Source: Lithodes maja (lineage: Eukaryota > Arthropoda > Malacostraca > Decapoda > Lithodidae). Taken from it: DNA of 64,000 nucleotides. The position numbers were made by a program, and so were the translations under genes. Every line of letters starts with the position of its first letter. Positions within the stretch are counted from its first letter, which is position 1. Positions 12,013 to 21,975 of this stretch are shown here, one piece after another. The notes beneath the pieces are model-generated. The model was given only the letters and a program-made list of their open reading frames with translations, made no database searches and had not been told where the DNA came from. Location of the stretch: positions 1 to 64,000 of the forward strand of contig JBAKBP010007956.1 of assembly GCA_037953745.1 (NCBI GenBank), read 5' to 3'.

Positions 12013-13574
12013 ATACGCAACTCGTCCCTGAGTGCTGGGAGTTTGATAGGAGGGACTCGGTATGGCACTGATTTAAATGGTGGGTGATCTCCTACATCCA
12101 CATCATGCACCGCATGTGTTGTGAGGCCTGGGTGCTCCGCAAACAAAGCAGAGTATGAACCGAATAGGTGCTGCACGACTACACGCTGTTGCTCAGGCAG
12201 GTGCTCTAGAGCCTCGTGAGCCACCTGTCTCGAGTTCCCCGCCAACTGGTCTGCGGAGACATGACAATCCCAGTTATCCTCCACCTGAGCATGACTGTCC
12301 CTTCCTCCTTCTCCACCTTGACCGCTGCAAGTCATCACCGGGACAGTGAGAGGCTCAGGGGGGCACCTCACATACTCCTTCATCAGATTTACGTGGCACA
12401 ACTGATTTCTTTTCCTCCTATCTGGAGTGGCCACCAGGTAATCAAGGTCTGAGATCTTATCCACTACCCTATAAGGACCAGTATACTTAGCGGATAAGGG
12501 ATGACCCACCAAAGGTAGCAAGATCAACACCTCCTGACCCACCTGAAACTCCCGGAGTTTCACCTTCTGATCGTACCTGTCCTTCATCAGGGACTGGGAT
12601 CCCACCAGATTTCGACCAGCCAACTCCAAGCTCTTCAACATCCGTTCTCTGCTCTCGAGGATATATTTTAATAACGAACACGGCTTAGTAGTACCCTCCC
12701 AGATCTCCTTAACCATGTTGAGAGGGCCTCTGATGCGATGACCAAAAACCAGCTCATTTGGACTAAACACGAGGCTTTTACCAGGTACCTTTCTCGCAGC
12801 GAACAATACGTAAGGCAAACCCAGGTCCCAGTCCTTACCATTCTCCAGACAATAACAACGGAGCATACTCTTTAAGGTCGAATGCCACCTCTCTAACACC
12901 CCTTGGCTCTCAGGGTGATAAGCCGACGACACTACAGTAGTGATCCCGTGTTGCTGCATTGTCTGTGTAAATATGTTCGAAGTAAAGTTAGACCCCTGGT
13001 CAGACTGTGTTTCCTGCGGATAACCATACCGGGAAAAGTACAAAAGCAAGTTCCTAACTACCGTCTTTGCCATGCCATTCCTCATGGGGTATGCATCAGG
13101 ATAACTGGTAGCTACATCCATTATTGTCAGGAGAAATTTATTACTGGCACTAGTAGGAGGGAGGGGACCAACCATATCTATAACTACCTTACTGAAGGGG
13201 GGCCCCATCACAGGAATAGGTTGTAACGGAGCCTTTGCGATGCATTGGTTCGGTTTCCCCACTTTCTGGCAGGTACTGCACATTGCCACCCATGACACAA
13301 CCTGTGCTTTTAAACCTGGCCACCAAAACAACTTGACCAAAGCCGCTACCGTCTTGCGTACTCCCAAGTGTCCTGCCAACGGCACATCGTTGGCCAACCT
13401 TAGTAGGCTATCCCTGCACGCCCTCGGCACAACCAGCTGGTCTACCACTCCTGACCCACCCTCCCAACTTCTCTTCGGGTCTTGAAATCGCCAATACAAT
13501 ATTCCCTCAATATGAAAACAAATCTCCTGGCTTTGCATCCCCGTTCTCCTCGAGCTCGACCGCACCATTACCAC
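11994..13574 (-). pseudogene. Gypsy-1 integrase, running into the start of RT
   Basis: A 526-codon frame. Residues 60-105 form the H2C2 zinc-binding region, but the first His is Asn (LANDVPLAGH), while the Cys pair CSTC is present. The core has D133 (VIDMVG), D192 (QSDQGSNF) and E228 (GVLERW), spacing D-58-D-35-E, normal for Ty3/gypsy. A GPY/F module (KYTGPYRVV, then ATPDRRK and CHVNLMK) follows. The frame then enters the N-terminal RT segment (HDVDVGDHPPFKSVPYRV), so integrase directly precedes RT in one frame. The usual gypsy order places integrase after RNase H. Confidence 0.93.
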
Positions 13575-13959
13575 ACTTCTGAACTTCTGGATCCTCCAAC
13601 TGCAGTTTACTAATATCCGAGAGAGCCAACCTGTCTAGATGCTTCCGAAGCAACCCATGTCCTCCCCCAATATCAAACTGAGCAACCCTTTTTTCTCTCT
13701 GTGCGTAACGTTGCTGCCTCGGAGTCTCTTCCTGCCCTACCTCCTCACTAGCTGTGACAGGTCCTGGGGCTTCTCCAGACTCCAACAATGGTGCCAATAC
13801 TGAGTCGCCAAGAAGAGCTGCTGGTACTAAACTTTCCAAACTCTTACCAACATTAGCCGTCTTCTTCCAACCGTTCCTCCGCTGATCAAAAGACTGAGGA
13901 ATAGACTGACACTTTGGATGCAAGAGATCTTGTAACAATGCAAGCCATAGGTTGTACAT
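13507..13959 (-). pseudogene. Gypsy-1 spacer between protease and integrase
   Basis: A 150-codon charged frame overlapping the end of the protease frame and the start of the integrase frame. It contains QREKRVAQFDIGGGHGLLRK and a Leu/Glu-rich stretch. No domain is recognised; it is probably the linker leading into the H2C2 region and is now out of frame with both neighbours. Confidence 0.5.
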
Positions 13960-14374
13960 GACACTTCTTTACCCACTCGTGTTCCTCCCAACTCAGGTCG
14001 GCCGGCGTCTCGGCAACGACTAAGGGTGAAACCTCAGAAGTAGGCATCGCAAAGTCGTTGCCGAGAAGGAGGTCGACGCCCCCAACAGGCAAGTTCTCCA
14101 CAATTCCCACATCCAACTCTCGTGTCACACCATCCACCTCCAGTTCCATCCTGACCAACGGGTATGACCTGATAGCATTGATACCTTGCACCACAACCAC
14201 CCGTGCCGCGTTTATTGGTCTACCAGTAAAGTTCTTCAACAAAGTCTGAGAGGCACCCGTGTCTCGCAACAGCTCAACTCCATGCTTCTTACCAGCCCAC
14301 TTCATGCAGCCATGCCCTCGATGGTCACAAAAGACATCGCGGACAGGGTTCGAGCCTTTCGGATTCTTCTGCAC
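13886..14374 (-). pseudogene. Gypsy-1 aspartic protease
   Basis: A retropepsin-type protease that would mature Gag and Pol. The active site is LLRDTGASQTLL at about residues 36-47, and the distal LLLGND motif is at about residue 105. The frame begins at the end of gag and overlaps it by about 50 bases, consistent with frameshift expression or a later mutation. The C-terminal CIVTRS motif also occurs in the Gypsy-3 protease, linking the two families. Confidence 0.88.
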
Positions 14375-15873
14375 TGGCTGTGTCCCAGCCTCTGACGTTT
14401 ATACCCCGGGCAAACTCAGACGACTTCGGGAACACCCCAATGTTGCGAGCCAAAGACACAACTGCATTAGGTAGCTTGCTTGGACAGGCTCTTGCAAAAT
14501 GCCCCTCCTTATGACAATGGAAGCACTCTAGCTTTCCCTTGGGCTTCCCTTGAGGTGAGGAAGGATCCGGACCCTTTCTAAACGGGACGGAACTAGGTTT
14601 ATGGTCAGTTTTGGTGTCGTTGCTCTTGTTCTTAGTGTAATTATGTGTATCAGTGTTTTGGGGAGGGGGAGGGTTACACTCCTTATTGTCCGCATCACTT
14701 CTCTGTGCAGAACTGCACCCACGAATCAAAGATAACCGAAGGTCAGCCATCTCAGCTGCCTCCTGAAGAGTTTTCGTTTTTTTTTCTTTAAGATTCAACG
14801 TCAGATCGCCGACCGTACACTTGAAAAATTGTTCTAGAAGCATCAGCTGTTTCAACTCCTCAAACGTCGATGCCTTCTCAGAACGCAGCCAGTTTCTAAA
14901 TGCATCGGACAGATCCCGGGCATGCTCAAGAAAGGTGCACTCACGACCCTTCGTTACACCCCGGAACTTCAATCTGTACGTCTCTGGTTGTAACTCATAT
15001 GCCCGCAGGACAGCCTCCTTCAATACCTCATAATCGACGCAAGACTCCAAGGGCAACGCATCATATGCCTTGAGTCCTTTGCCAACCAACCTAGAGGAAA
15101 CAAGGTCTGCCCACTTAACCTCGGGCCATTGGTGCTCCCGGCACTTCTTCTCAAAACGCATGAAAAATTCGGTGACACCCGACTCGTCAAATACAGGGAC
15201 TAACTTAAGAAGGTGCGATAAAGACTGATCAAGACCTCGATTCCCAGAACCGAGACGCTGCCCTGTTGACTCCACCCGAGACTTCTCAAGATCTATGTCT
15301 GAACAGTACTTCGTAGCCTGAATCCTGAGCTCAGCCTCATGCCTTCGTTGCTCAAGCTCAGCCTCATGCTTTCGTTGCTCCGCCTGCATTTTTGCCATCT
15401 CAAGCTGGAAGATCATATCTGCAATTAAACCTTGAGGAGGAGGAGATGCAACAATTGGAGACTCACCCAAGTGCAATCCACGCTGCCAGTGACTATCGGC
15501 CTGCGGGAACGTACCCGGCTCCGGAGCCCGAGGGGGCGCCATGGTAGGAGTCGAGTGGAATGGGGGCTGGGCCGAAGGTGCCCCAGCTCCCGCTCCACCC
15601 GAAGCCCCATGCACCCCGCCGAGCACCCAGGCCACCTCTCGTCATGCTGCTAGTGCCCACATGACCCATGACCGTGGCCAAACACTGGAGACCATACCGA
15701 TCAATCCCCGACACCCGATCAACAGTAATAGGCATCTCCAGAAATTTCTTTGCATCCTCCTCACTAGTTATAACTCTAATGCCTTCTAACAAACCCCGCT
15801 TCTGCACCTCAGAGCCTGCTTCCCGTACTGTCTCCTCACTGTACACTGATCCGTCGTCTGACATAGTGTCCAC
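14325..15873 (-). pseudogene. Gypsy-1 gag
   Basis: Structural capsid/nucleocapsid protein. The frame opens at 15873 (MDTMSDDGSVYSEE; a second Met three codons on) and shifts to another frame between 15635 and 15493. The middle has a charged coiled coil (EQRKHEAELEQRRHEAEL) and a capsid-like region with FFMRFEKKCRE, LVGKGLKAYDAL and AYELQPETYRLKFRG. Near the end is a zinc knuckle, CFHCHKEGHFARAC (CX2CX4HX4C). It is very similar in layout to Gypsy-2 gag. Confidence 0.9.
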
Positions 15874-16069
15874 CGAAAATTCTCAACATTTATAAAAACA
15901 AAGGAGTACCTAAACTCTCATGTAGCACTATTCACTCAAAAATGCTTGAAGACTCTTAAGTGTTATACTACTTGCCAAAAAAAAATCCACGTGTCCACTA
16001 TATTCCTTTAGACAAAAACAAATGACCACAACACTCCTGCAATATTTCTCTAAGTTCACAAAATCCTAA

Positions 16070-16081
16070 GCAAGGTCGCCA
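16070..16081 (-). promoter_or_regulatory. Gypsy-1 primer-binding site
   Basis: On the element strand TGGCGACCTTGC begins two bases after the 5' LTR end. The same 12-mer follows the 5' LTR of Gypsy-2 (41231-41242) and Gypsy-3 (45292-45303). It starts with TGG as a site pairing to a tRNA CCA end should. From memory it fits an arthropod tRNA-Arg 3' end with about one mismatch; that assignment is tentative. Confidence 0.75.
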
Positions 16082-16476
16082 TTTGTTACGACCGGGACTC
16101 GTATAAAACAAGGGCTCTTAATCATTGGACTAGAAAGGCACACAGCCACAACGGTAACACTATATCCAACCCTCAAACTTATAATGCCGGCGCACAAAAA
16201 CACCTATACCCTCCAGAGTTAAATCTGCGATAGCGGGGTATCCTATAACTCGGTATAAATGCACTACTACTACTACTACAGGCTGATGGTCTCTGATACA
16301 GCCTGATCACAACAACATACAATTACGTTAATAAAGTATACAGGGAAAAAGATAGAGAGCTTAATTAAATCACTGGAATGATTTAATGCAAACAAGAAGA
16401 AGGTATAATTAAAGTTACTCTAAACAATAATACACTGTCACTCCTATATTAAAGACAGTGAATGAAAGTCCTAAAG

Positions 16477-18275
16477 CAGTGGTTCTTAACCTTTTTTTAC
16501 AACGACCCAAAATCCTGGCCAGAATCTACTATCGACCCATGCCCTAAATTCCTTATAAGACCTAAGTCTGACTAAGACCTTAACTTAATTTTTCAACATA
16601 AATAATTATAACCTTTTCAGTATGATTACATTTTTAAGTCTGGCTACCACTAAGTGGCTATAATATATTTCAGCTTGAGAAAGAGCAGCTCTAGGATTCA
16701 AGGGGTTCACAAATACTTCAACTTGACATTTCAGTGCCGTGACTAATCTTAGATTTATGTAGGCTGCTGATAGCTTTATTAAATACACAAGGAGGCTTCT
16801 CATAGTCAAGGTGTATAGAAATTATTTTGGTAAAAACAAAACCAATAAGTGAAATAAAACTTGCGTAAATATTATTAAGGTTGGGGTGATCAATACAAGG
16901 GAATCATTATGAACATTAATGAAAACAAATATAATGACGTTTTGTAACTTGAAAAATACAAATGAAATTAAGAAATACTTTTGATATGACATAAAACATA
17001 ATGTATTTCCTGGTTATAACAATATTATTAAGAATACATAATAGGATTATGCTTCACTCCAAAGACCCAAATTAGGTTGAATATTGTCAGAGATACAGTG
17101 TGAATGAAGACGCTTCGGAGTGTAGCCTACGAGTCAAAATAATTAATCATAAATCATTAATGAGAGCCCTGAAACTGCATGGATATGACTAGCTTCTCAA
17201 ATTGAGGTGATTTTGATGACAGGCAGCATCTTCGGTCATGCTGTGGTTGCAATCGGTTTCGGTACAGGAAAGGTGTAGCAAAGGGAAGGAGCACGTTTAG
17301 GGCTTCACCGCCCAGAATCGCCATTTCTTTGTAAACTTTGACAAACTATTATTTGCATAAACAAGTACACTCCTATAATACCGGTATCAATCCCTTGTGG
17401 ATTAAAATGCATATCTGATATGATTTTATTCAGATTAGGAAGGGTATAGTATATGAAATACGAGGGTTAAATTGAGATAATCTTTACCCTTTTAATTTCC
17501 AGAGATCATTCCTAAGTTAAGTAAAATCGTCCAGTGATAGCCAGAATAAACTGCCAAAATGTGGCATGATCCTTAAGGCCCAGGAGCCAGTGAAAAATAC
17601 TAATACGTATCTCACCTTACCACTCTAGCAATTGAAACATAACTGACACTCTAACCCCGCCTCCAGGGTTTTCAGGGTCTGTGCATTTTACAACTATTCA
17701 TAAAGTTCTTCCTGGTTGGAATGGCTTCTGAGAGTGTGGTATAGCATCATAAATGTGCGTTTGATGTCCACAAGTACATACATTCTAATTTTTACGGCAT
17801 TACCATCGTCATCTAATAATAATGTAATGTCTTTATTTACTATCACCATCTTTGACATCTATGGAATGTCAACGAGTGAGATTTGTTTAATGCACTGGCC
17901 AAGGCTATCAGGGTTACAGCTAACTGCTAAATGTTTGCAAGAAAACTGTTAGTGACAACATTGGCCCTCCACCGTAATTCATTCACTCCCTCCCTCCACA
18001 TACCACATAGGCTACCAACGGTTAGATTAAATACGTAATTGAAGCGTAGGTGTTGAGGAGTATTTCTAAGCTGAAAAAGTCATCTGGCTTTAGCGAAATC
18101 AACATAAATGACTTAGGAAACTAAGTATTGATTAAAAGCGAGTTATTCAACATAATGGCATTAATTATAAGAACATATGAGCAATAACAGTATAAATATC
18201 AGAGACCCTTGGCGACCTATTCAAAACTGCTTGCGACCCAATTTTGGGTCGCGACCCAGAGGTTAAGAACCACTG
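16477..18275. mobile_element. hAT-superfamily DNA transposon, non-autonomous (1799 bp)
   Basis: A 16-bp terminal inverted repeat CAGTGGTTCTTAACCT (the right end is its exact complement) is flanked by the perfect 8-bp duplication TCCTAAAG (16469-16476 and 18276-18283). The other LTR has the single-copy site (TCCTATAG). The 8-bp duplication and CAGTGG ends define hAT. No transposase frame is recognised; a 67-codon minus frame at 16606-16809 has no clear homology. Confidence 0.93.
17380..17560. mobile_element. Beta-family foldback remnant within the hAT element
   Basis: Contains the paired inner motifs of the beta family: GATTTTATTCAGATTAGGAAGG and, 110 bases later, TTCCTAAGTTAAGTAAAATCG followed by TAGCCAGAATA. 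Terminal TTAA sites are not clear. Shown at low resolution only. Confidence 0.5.
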
Positions 18276-18688
18276 TCCTAAAGCATCGAACGGGAATCTT
18301 CTGAAGAAAGTCTGATGCTGCTTAAGATGATTGAATCAGATTTTGAACTGTTATATAAAGCAGGAACAAGATATGATAAGTGTAAGGACATACAGTGTTA
18401 ACTGGCACGGGACTAACAATAAATGCGCAATAGTATTATCTCCAACAACAAAAGAAGTACTTCCTCAGGCAATGCAAAAGCCTGCTCAGGTTGTGCAACT
18501 CAACAACAACCAAGGCTTACAATCAACGTGAATAAAAATGCTGCATACATAACATAAAAGCTTATAATCCTAATCGGGTGTCTGCTAGGCGAATAACGTC
18601 TAGCTGGGATGTCGTAGGCTAGGAAACAATGGCTGAGCAAGCGGCTCGTAGCCTAGCGAGGTCCTTAAGACTGTACGGCCAAATTACG

Positions 18689-19000
18689 TTAAATGATGCG
18701 GTGCTCTCTTGAGAGATCCAGATCGCTAGTATCTGGGTCTCTCCTGGCGACCCTCTTCAAGTCAAAGCAAAACGAGTTAGCACAGTGTTGGGTGGCAGAG
18801 GCAAAAGCCCTCACTCGCAACACAGTGCTAAACTCACAAGGTACACAGTCAGAAAGACAACCTAGGCTTCCCACGTATCCGTTGCGATTGTACAAGTTCA
18901 ACAAAACCTGGTACACATCGGAAATCACAACACCAGTAGCCTTACCCCAGTCTAGCATTAAATAGCCCAGCAGACAACCAAGAAATAGGTAGGGAGACAC
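18689..19000 (-). other. LTR-internal open frame, copy 2 (103 codons)
   Basis: The counterpart of the frame at 9471-9782, the same length, differing at only a few residues (for example HCANSF for HCAYSF). Recent LTR homogeneity explains the match; a coding role is unproven. Confidence 0.3.
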
Positions 19001-19673
19001 CGCGAGTGTGTCGAACCTCTACAGACAAAATGTTAACCCCTCCAAAATGTCTAACTAAGCATGAAATATCTGAGAGCTTCACCATATAATACGATGGCCG
19101 ATATATGAAATCGTGCAGAACCAAAGGGGAGTTATGATATTAAATAGATTAGAAGAATAAGAGGTAAGAAGTTGAGAGATAGAGAAAGTGTTCTATAGGT
19201 AGAAGTCGGGGACAGGTGGCAAGGGAGGTGTGAAGGGTATGCTGGTCAGGCAAGCTCTGAGCAAGGAAGACACAAAGGCAGCAGGGAGTGCGGGGGAACC
19301 ACTTCCTGATGCGGCAGGAGGGCGGCAAGGCGGCCAGCCACTCAGAGGGCCCGGCCATGGCATGACGTCACCGAGTCAACGTGTAACACTACGCGCACTA
19401 CCCTCTGCCTCCTGCACTTACTCACTCACACTCTCTAGCTGTATCATTCAGTCTTATACATTAAACTTATAACTGATGATATAAAATATAATGCATTGTC
19501 ACAGGCGAAAATAAAGACCACTTCTGTACTGCCTGTGACATGACGATTCACAAGAAAGAAAGTACAATATTGTAGATAGACTGTAGCCAAATTCATTGCC
19601 CTGGCGAGTGTTAGCGAGTGGCCTAGCGAGCGGCTGAGCCCACGTGGCGTTCTGCTAAGCTGCAGGCGTCACA

Positions 19674-20047
19674 CAGGCTTCTTGCAAGAGGAGTTGGGGA
19701 GAGACTAAGGTGAACAGGGCGGCTGTCCTGGTTTGATGTCGGCTCAGGTTCATCAGAAGCATCTGCTGCAGTGGCTACTGCAGGTGTTGGATTGGTGGCA
19801 GATGACATTGGGGCGGTGGTAGATGCTGGAGTTGAAACAATTGGAGTTAGTGATACTCCAACGTTGAGTGTTACAAACTCTTGAAGTGATTCAACTTCCT
19901 GGTGAGGGCGTTGATCTTGTTGTGGGCTTCATCCAATTTGACTGTCAAATCCTCTCGTTGCTGGCAGAGTCGGCAGACTTGTGGATCGGCAGGAGCAAAC
20001 ATGGAAGCACCAAACCTACCGGCACAGTTTGTACAGGCACGAGGCAT
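19674..20047 (-). pseudogene. LINE-A ORF1, zinc-finger and coiled-coil half
   Basis: Start ATG at 20047. The N-terminus has two CX2C pairs (CTNC at residues 5-8, CRLC about 18 residues on), then a short coiled coil (EDLTVKLDEAHNKINALTRK). A one-base shift near 19888 follows; in the next frame a Pro/Thr/Ala-rich linker runs to SPTPLARSL at the Gypsy-1 insertion point. Beyond the insertion the frame stays open into the esterase half (8679 downwards), so ORF1 was zinc finger - coiled coil - linker - esterase, about 370 residues. This layout is known for CR1-type ORF1. Confidence 0.75.
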
Positions 20048-20059
20048 GGTGACGATCAC

Positions 20060-20665
20060 TTTCTTCAGATCACTGAACTCACTTTAAAAACACTTAACTA
20101 ACTTTAAAAACACTTAACTCACTTTAAAAACACTTCACTCACTTCAGGTCACTTCACTTACTTAAATAGGCCTAACCGAAAACAAAATCTTGAAATACGC
20201 ACAAATAGGGTATCAGCTAGCGGTGATAGCCTAACCGAAAATTAAAACAAAACAAAATTAAATTTAAATACGCAGTGATAGCCGAACCGAAAACAATTTT
20301 ATTTTTATTTATACAGAAATAGGCCACCAGGGGTAATAGCCTATCCTAACCGAAAACAAAAATAACAGAAAACAAAAATTATGAAATACCGGTACGCAGA
20401 AATAGGCCACCAGCGATGATAGCCTAACTGAAAATTTAAAAATTTAAGTATGCAGAAATAGGCTACCAATGATGATAGCCTAGACTAATCGAAAACAAAA
20501 ATTATGAAATACCGGTACGCAGAAATAGGCCACCAGCGGTGATAGCCTAACTGAAAATATAAAAATTGAAGTACGCAGAAATAGGCCACCAGGGATGATA
20601 GCCTAGACTAACCGAAAACAAAAATTATGAAATAAGAAGAAATAGTCTACCAGGGGGTGATAACC
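20060..20665 (-). repeat. LINE-A 5' UTR tandem monomers
   Basis: Directly upstream of ORF1. First come four ~23-bp units containing CTTTAAAAACACTTAACT (20080-20160). Then come about eight degenerate 56-70 bp units, each with ATACGCAGAAATAGGCCACC, then GATAGCCTAACCGAAAA. They resemble in position the promoter monomers of some LINEs; promoter activity is inference. Confidence 0.7.
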
Positions 20666-20690
20666 TACCTAAAAAAAAAAAAAGAAAATA

Positions 20691-20716
20691 TATATATATA
20701 TATATATATATATACA
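20691..20716. repeat. (TA)n microsatellite
   Basis: About twelve TA units at the far 5' side of LINE-A, following an A-rich run. From here to 21240 nothing further is recognised. Confidence 0.9.
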
Positions 20717-21242
20717 GTATATAATAGAATATGTAACTAAATATACAATTCACCAAATAGAGATTATATAAGAATAAAGTGTAACTGCACACAAGGGGTT
20801 AATATACTGTATCAACAGATGGCGCTGGTGTCACTGTAGGCTAGTCAAGCAGGATTATATTTAGATAAACAAAGTTATCAGTCAAAGGTTACTACAAGAT
20901 CATGCAAGCAACAACTAAAATTACAGATATATATAGCTACAGTAGGATACTGACTACGATAACTACTAGAGTTAATAAGAAAATACAAAGATAGGTCGAT
21001 TTGAGGTGCGCGTCGTCTGCTACAAGCTAGGATAACAAATGTAAACAACAATGTTTATCAGTCGGAAAAGCAATAAAATAACGTGCACGGCAACTACAGA
21101 ACTATGTGGAGGTTAAAAAAGCACTTAACTACTGTTCATGCAATGAATAAAGGGAATAGGGTTATGAAATACTCAAATTAAGATCGAGTTTTCTCAGTGG
21201 GCGATACGGAGTTGTTGACGGTGGGAGATCCGGCTTCAGTAA

Positions 21243-21332
21243 CCTTCCCCTTGGCACCACAATAACCCTCCCCTTGGCACCACAATAACATTCCCCTTGG
21301 CACCACAATAACACTCCCCTTGGCACCACAAT
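21243..21332 (+). repeat. Four-unit satellite outlier of the 22/23-bp minisatellite
   Basis: Four consecutive units of CCCCTTGGCACCACAATAAC, the same repeat as at 519-4135, more than 17 kb away. It abuts degraded alpha-family sequence on its right side. Confidence 0.92.
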
Positions 21333-21339
21333 ATCCGCT

Positions 21340-21545
21340 CCCACTCCCCGTATACCACTCTTCGTGCACAAATATTATTAGCCCCAATATTATTCAGATT
21401 TTAAGACGTTCGGCCCATTAGTTTGGCGATTTCAAAACTTTTCGCCCCATTTATTTGTCCATATTTAGACCTTTCGTGCCATTTAGATGTAGTTTTTTTC
21501 CTGGTGAGCGATAACGAGCTTGTAATTAAGGAATAACCGGACATC
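21340..21545 (-). mobile_element. Alpha-family element, partial
   Basis: Shows the family block ATTTTAAGACGTTCGGCCCA (21398), TTTCGCCCCATTT, ACCTTTCGTGCCATTTA, then GCGATAACGAGC before breaking off near the next copy. No transposase. Confidence 0.65.
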
Positions 21546-21892
21546 TTGTCGATGGGCCGGTTTTCTGCCCCCCTTCTCCCATTGGTTTTTAGATTTTAAG
21601 ACGTTCGGCCCATTAGTTTGATGATTTTAACACCTTTCACCCCATTTCTTTGTCAATTTTAGACCTTTCGTGCCATTTATGTGTCGATATTATCCTGGCG
21701 AGTGATAGCGAGCCTGTAATTTTAAGAGGAACCGGCCTTCGGCCGGGCCATTTTTCTATCGAAAAATGTACACATTTATTTTGAAGGGGGTTCTAGGTTT
21801 TGTTTTTTAAAAGCTTGATGGAGGTCTAGCGAGGAAACTAAAAACATAATGAATATATAAATTAATAGAGCAAAAAATAAGCCACTGTCCCC
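21546..21892 (-). mobile_element. Alpha-family element, nearly complete
   Basis: Contains the full internal order of the family: TTAAGACGTTCGGCCCATTA, GTGATAGCGAGCCTGTAAT, the palindrome CCGGCCTTCGGCCGG, TCTATCGAAAAATGTACA and CTTGATGGAGGTCTAGCGAG. It ends GTCCCC at a TTAA (21893-21896). The left boundary is approximate. Confidence 0.75.
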
Positions 21893-21896
21893 TTAA

Positions 21897-21971
21897 GCTT
21901 GATGGAGGTCTAGGGAGGAAACTAAAAAAGTAATACAAACAAAGACCGACCAATAAGTATACCCTCCCCTC
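21897..21971 (-). mobile_element. Alpha-family end fragment
   Basis: Begins CTTGATGGAGGTCTAGGGAG straight after the TTAA of the preceding copy and ends CCTCCCCTC at TTAA 21972-21975. It duplicates only the terminal ~75 bp. Confidence 0.65.
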
Positions 21972-21975
21972 TTAA

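Larger units (their letters stand above)
8680..19673 (-). mobile_element. Gypsy-1: Ty3/gypsy element with PR-INT-RT-RH order
   Basis: A minus-strand LTR retrotransposon inserted in LINE-A ORF1. Perfect 4-bp target duplication CAGG (8676-8679, 19674-19677). In element orientation the LTRs start T(G/C)TGAC and end GTAACA. The order from the 5' LTR is primer site, gag, protease, integrase, reverse transcriptase, RNase H, LTR. Integrase before RT is the copia-like order known from Gmr1-type Ty3/gypsy elements. Several stops and frameshifts make it defective. The two LTRs look close in sequence, so the insertion is not ancient. Confidence 0.93.
16084..19673 (-). repeat. Gypsy-1 5' LTR, enlarged by a hAT insertion
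   Basis: It starts TGTTACGACC on the plus strand and ends GGCGTCACA. Without the inserted hAT element and its duplicated 8 bp the LTR is 1783 bp, against 1762 bp for the other LTR. The terminal six bases form the imperfect inverted pair TGTGAC/GTAACA. Confidence 0.93.
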
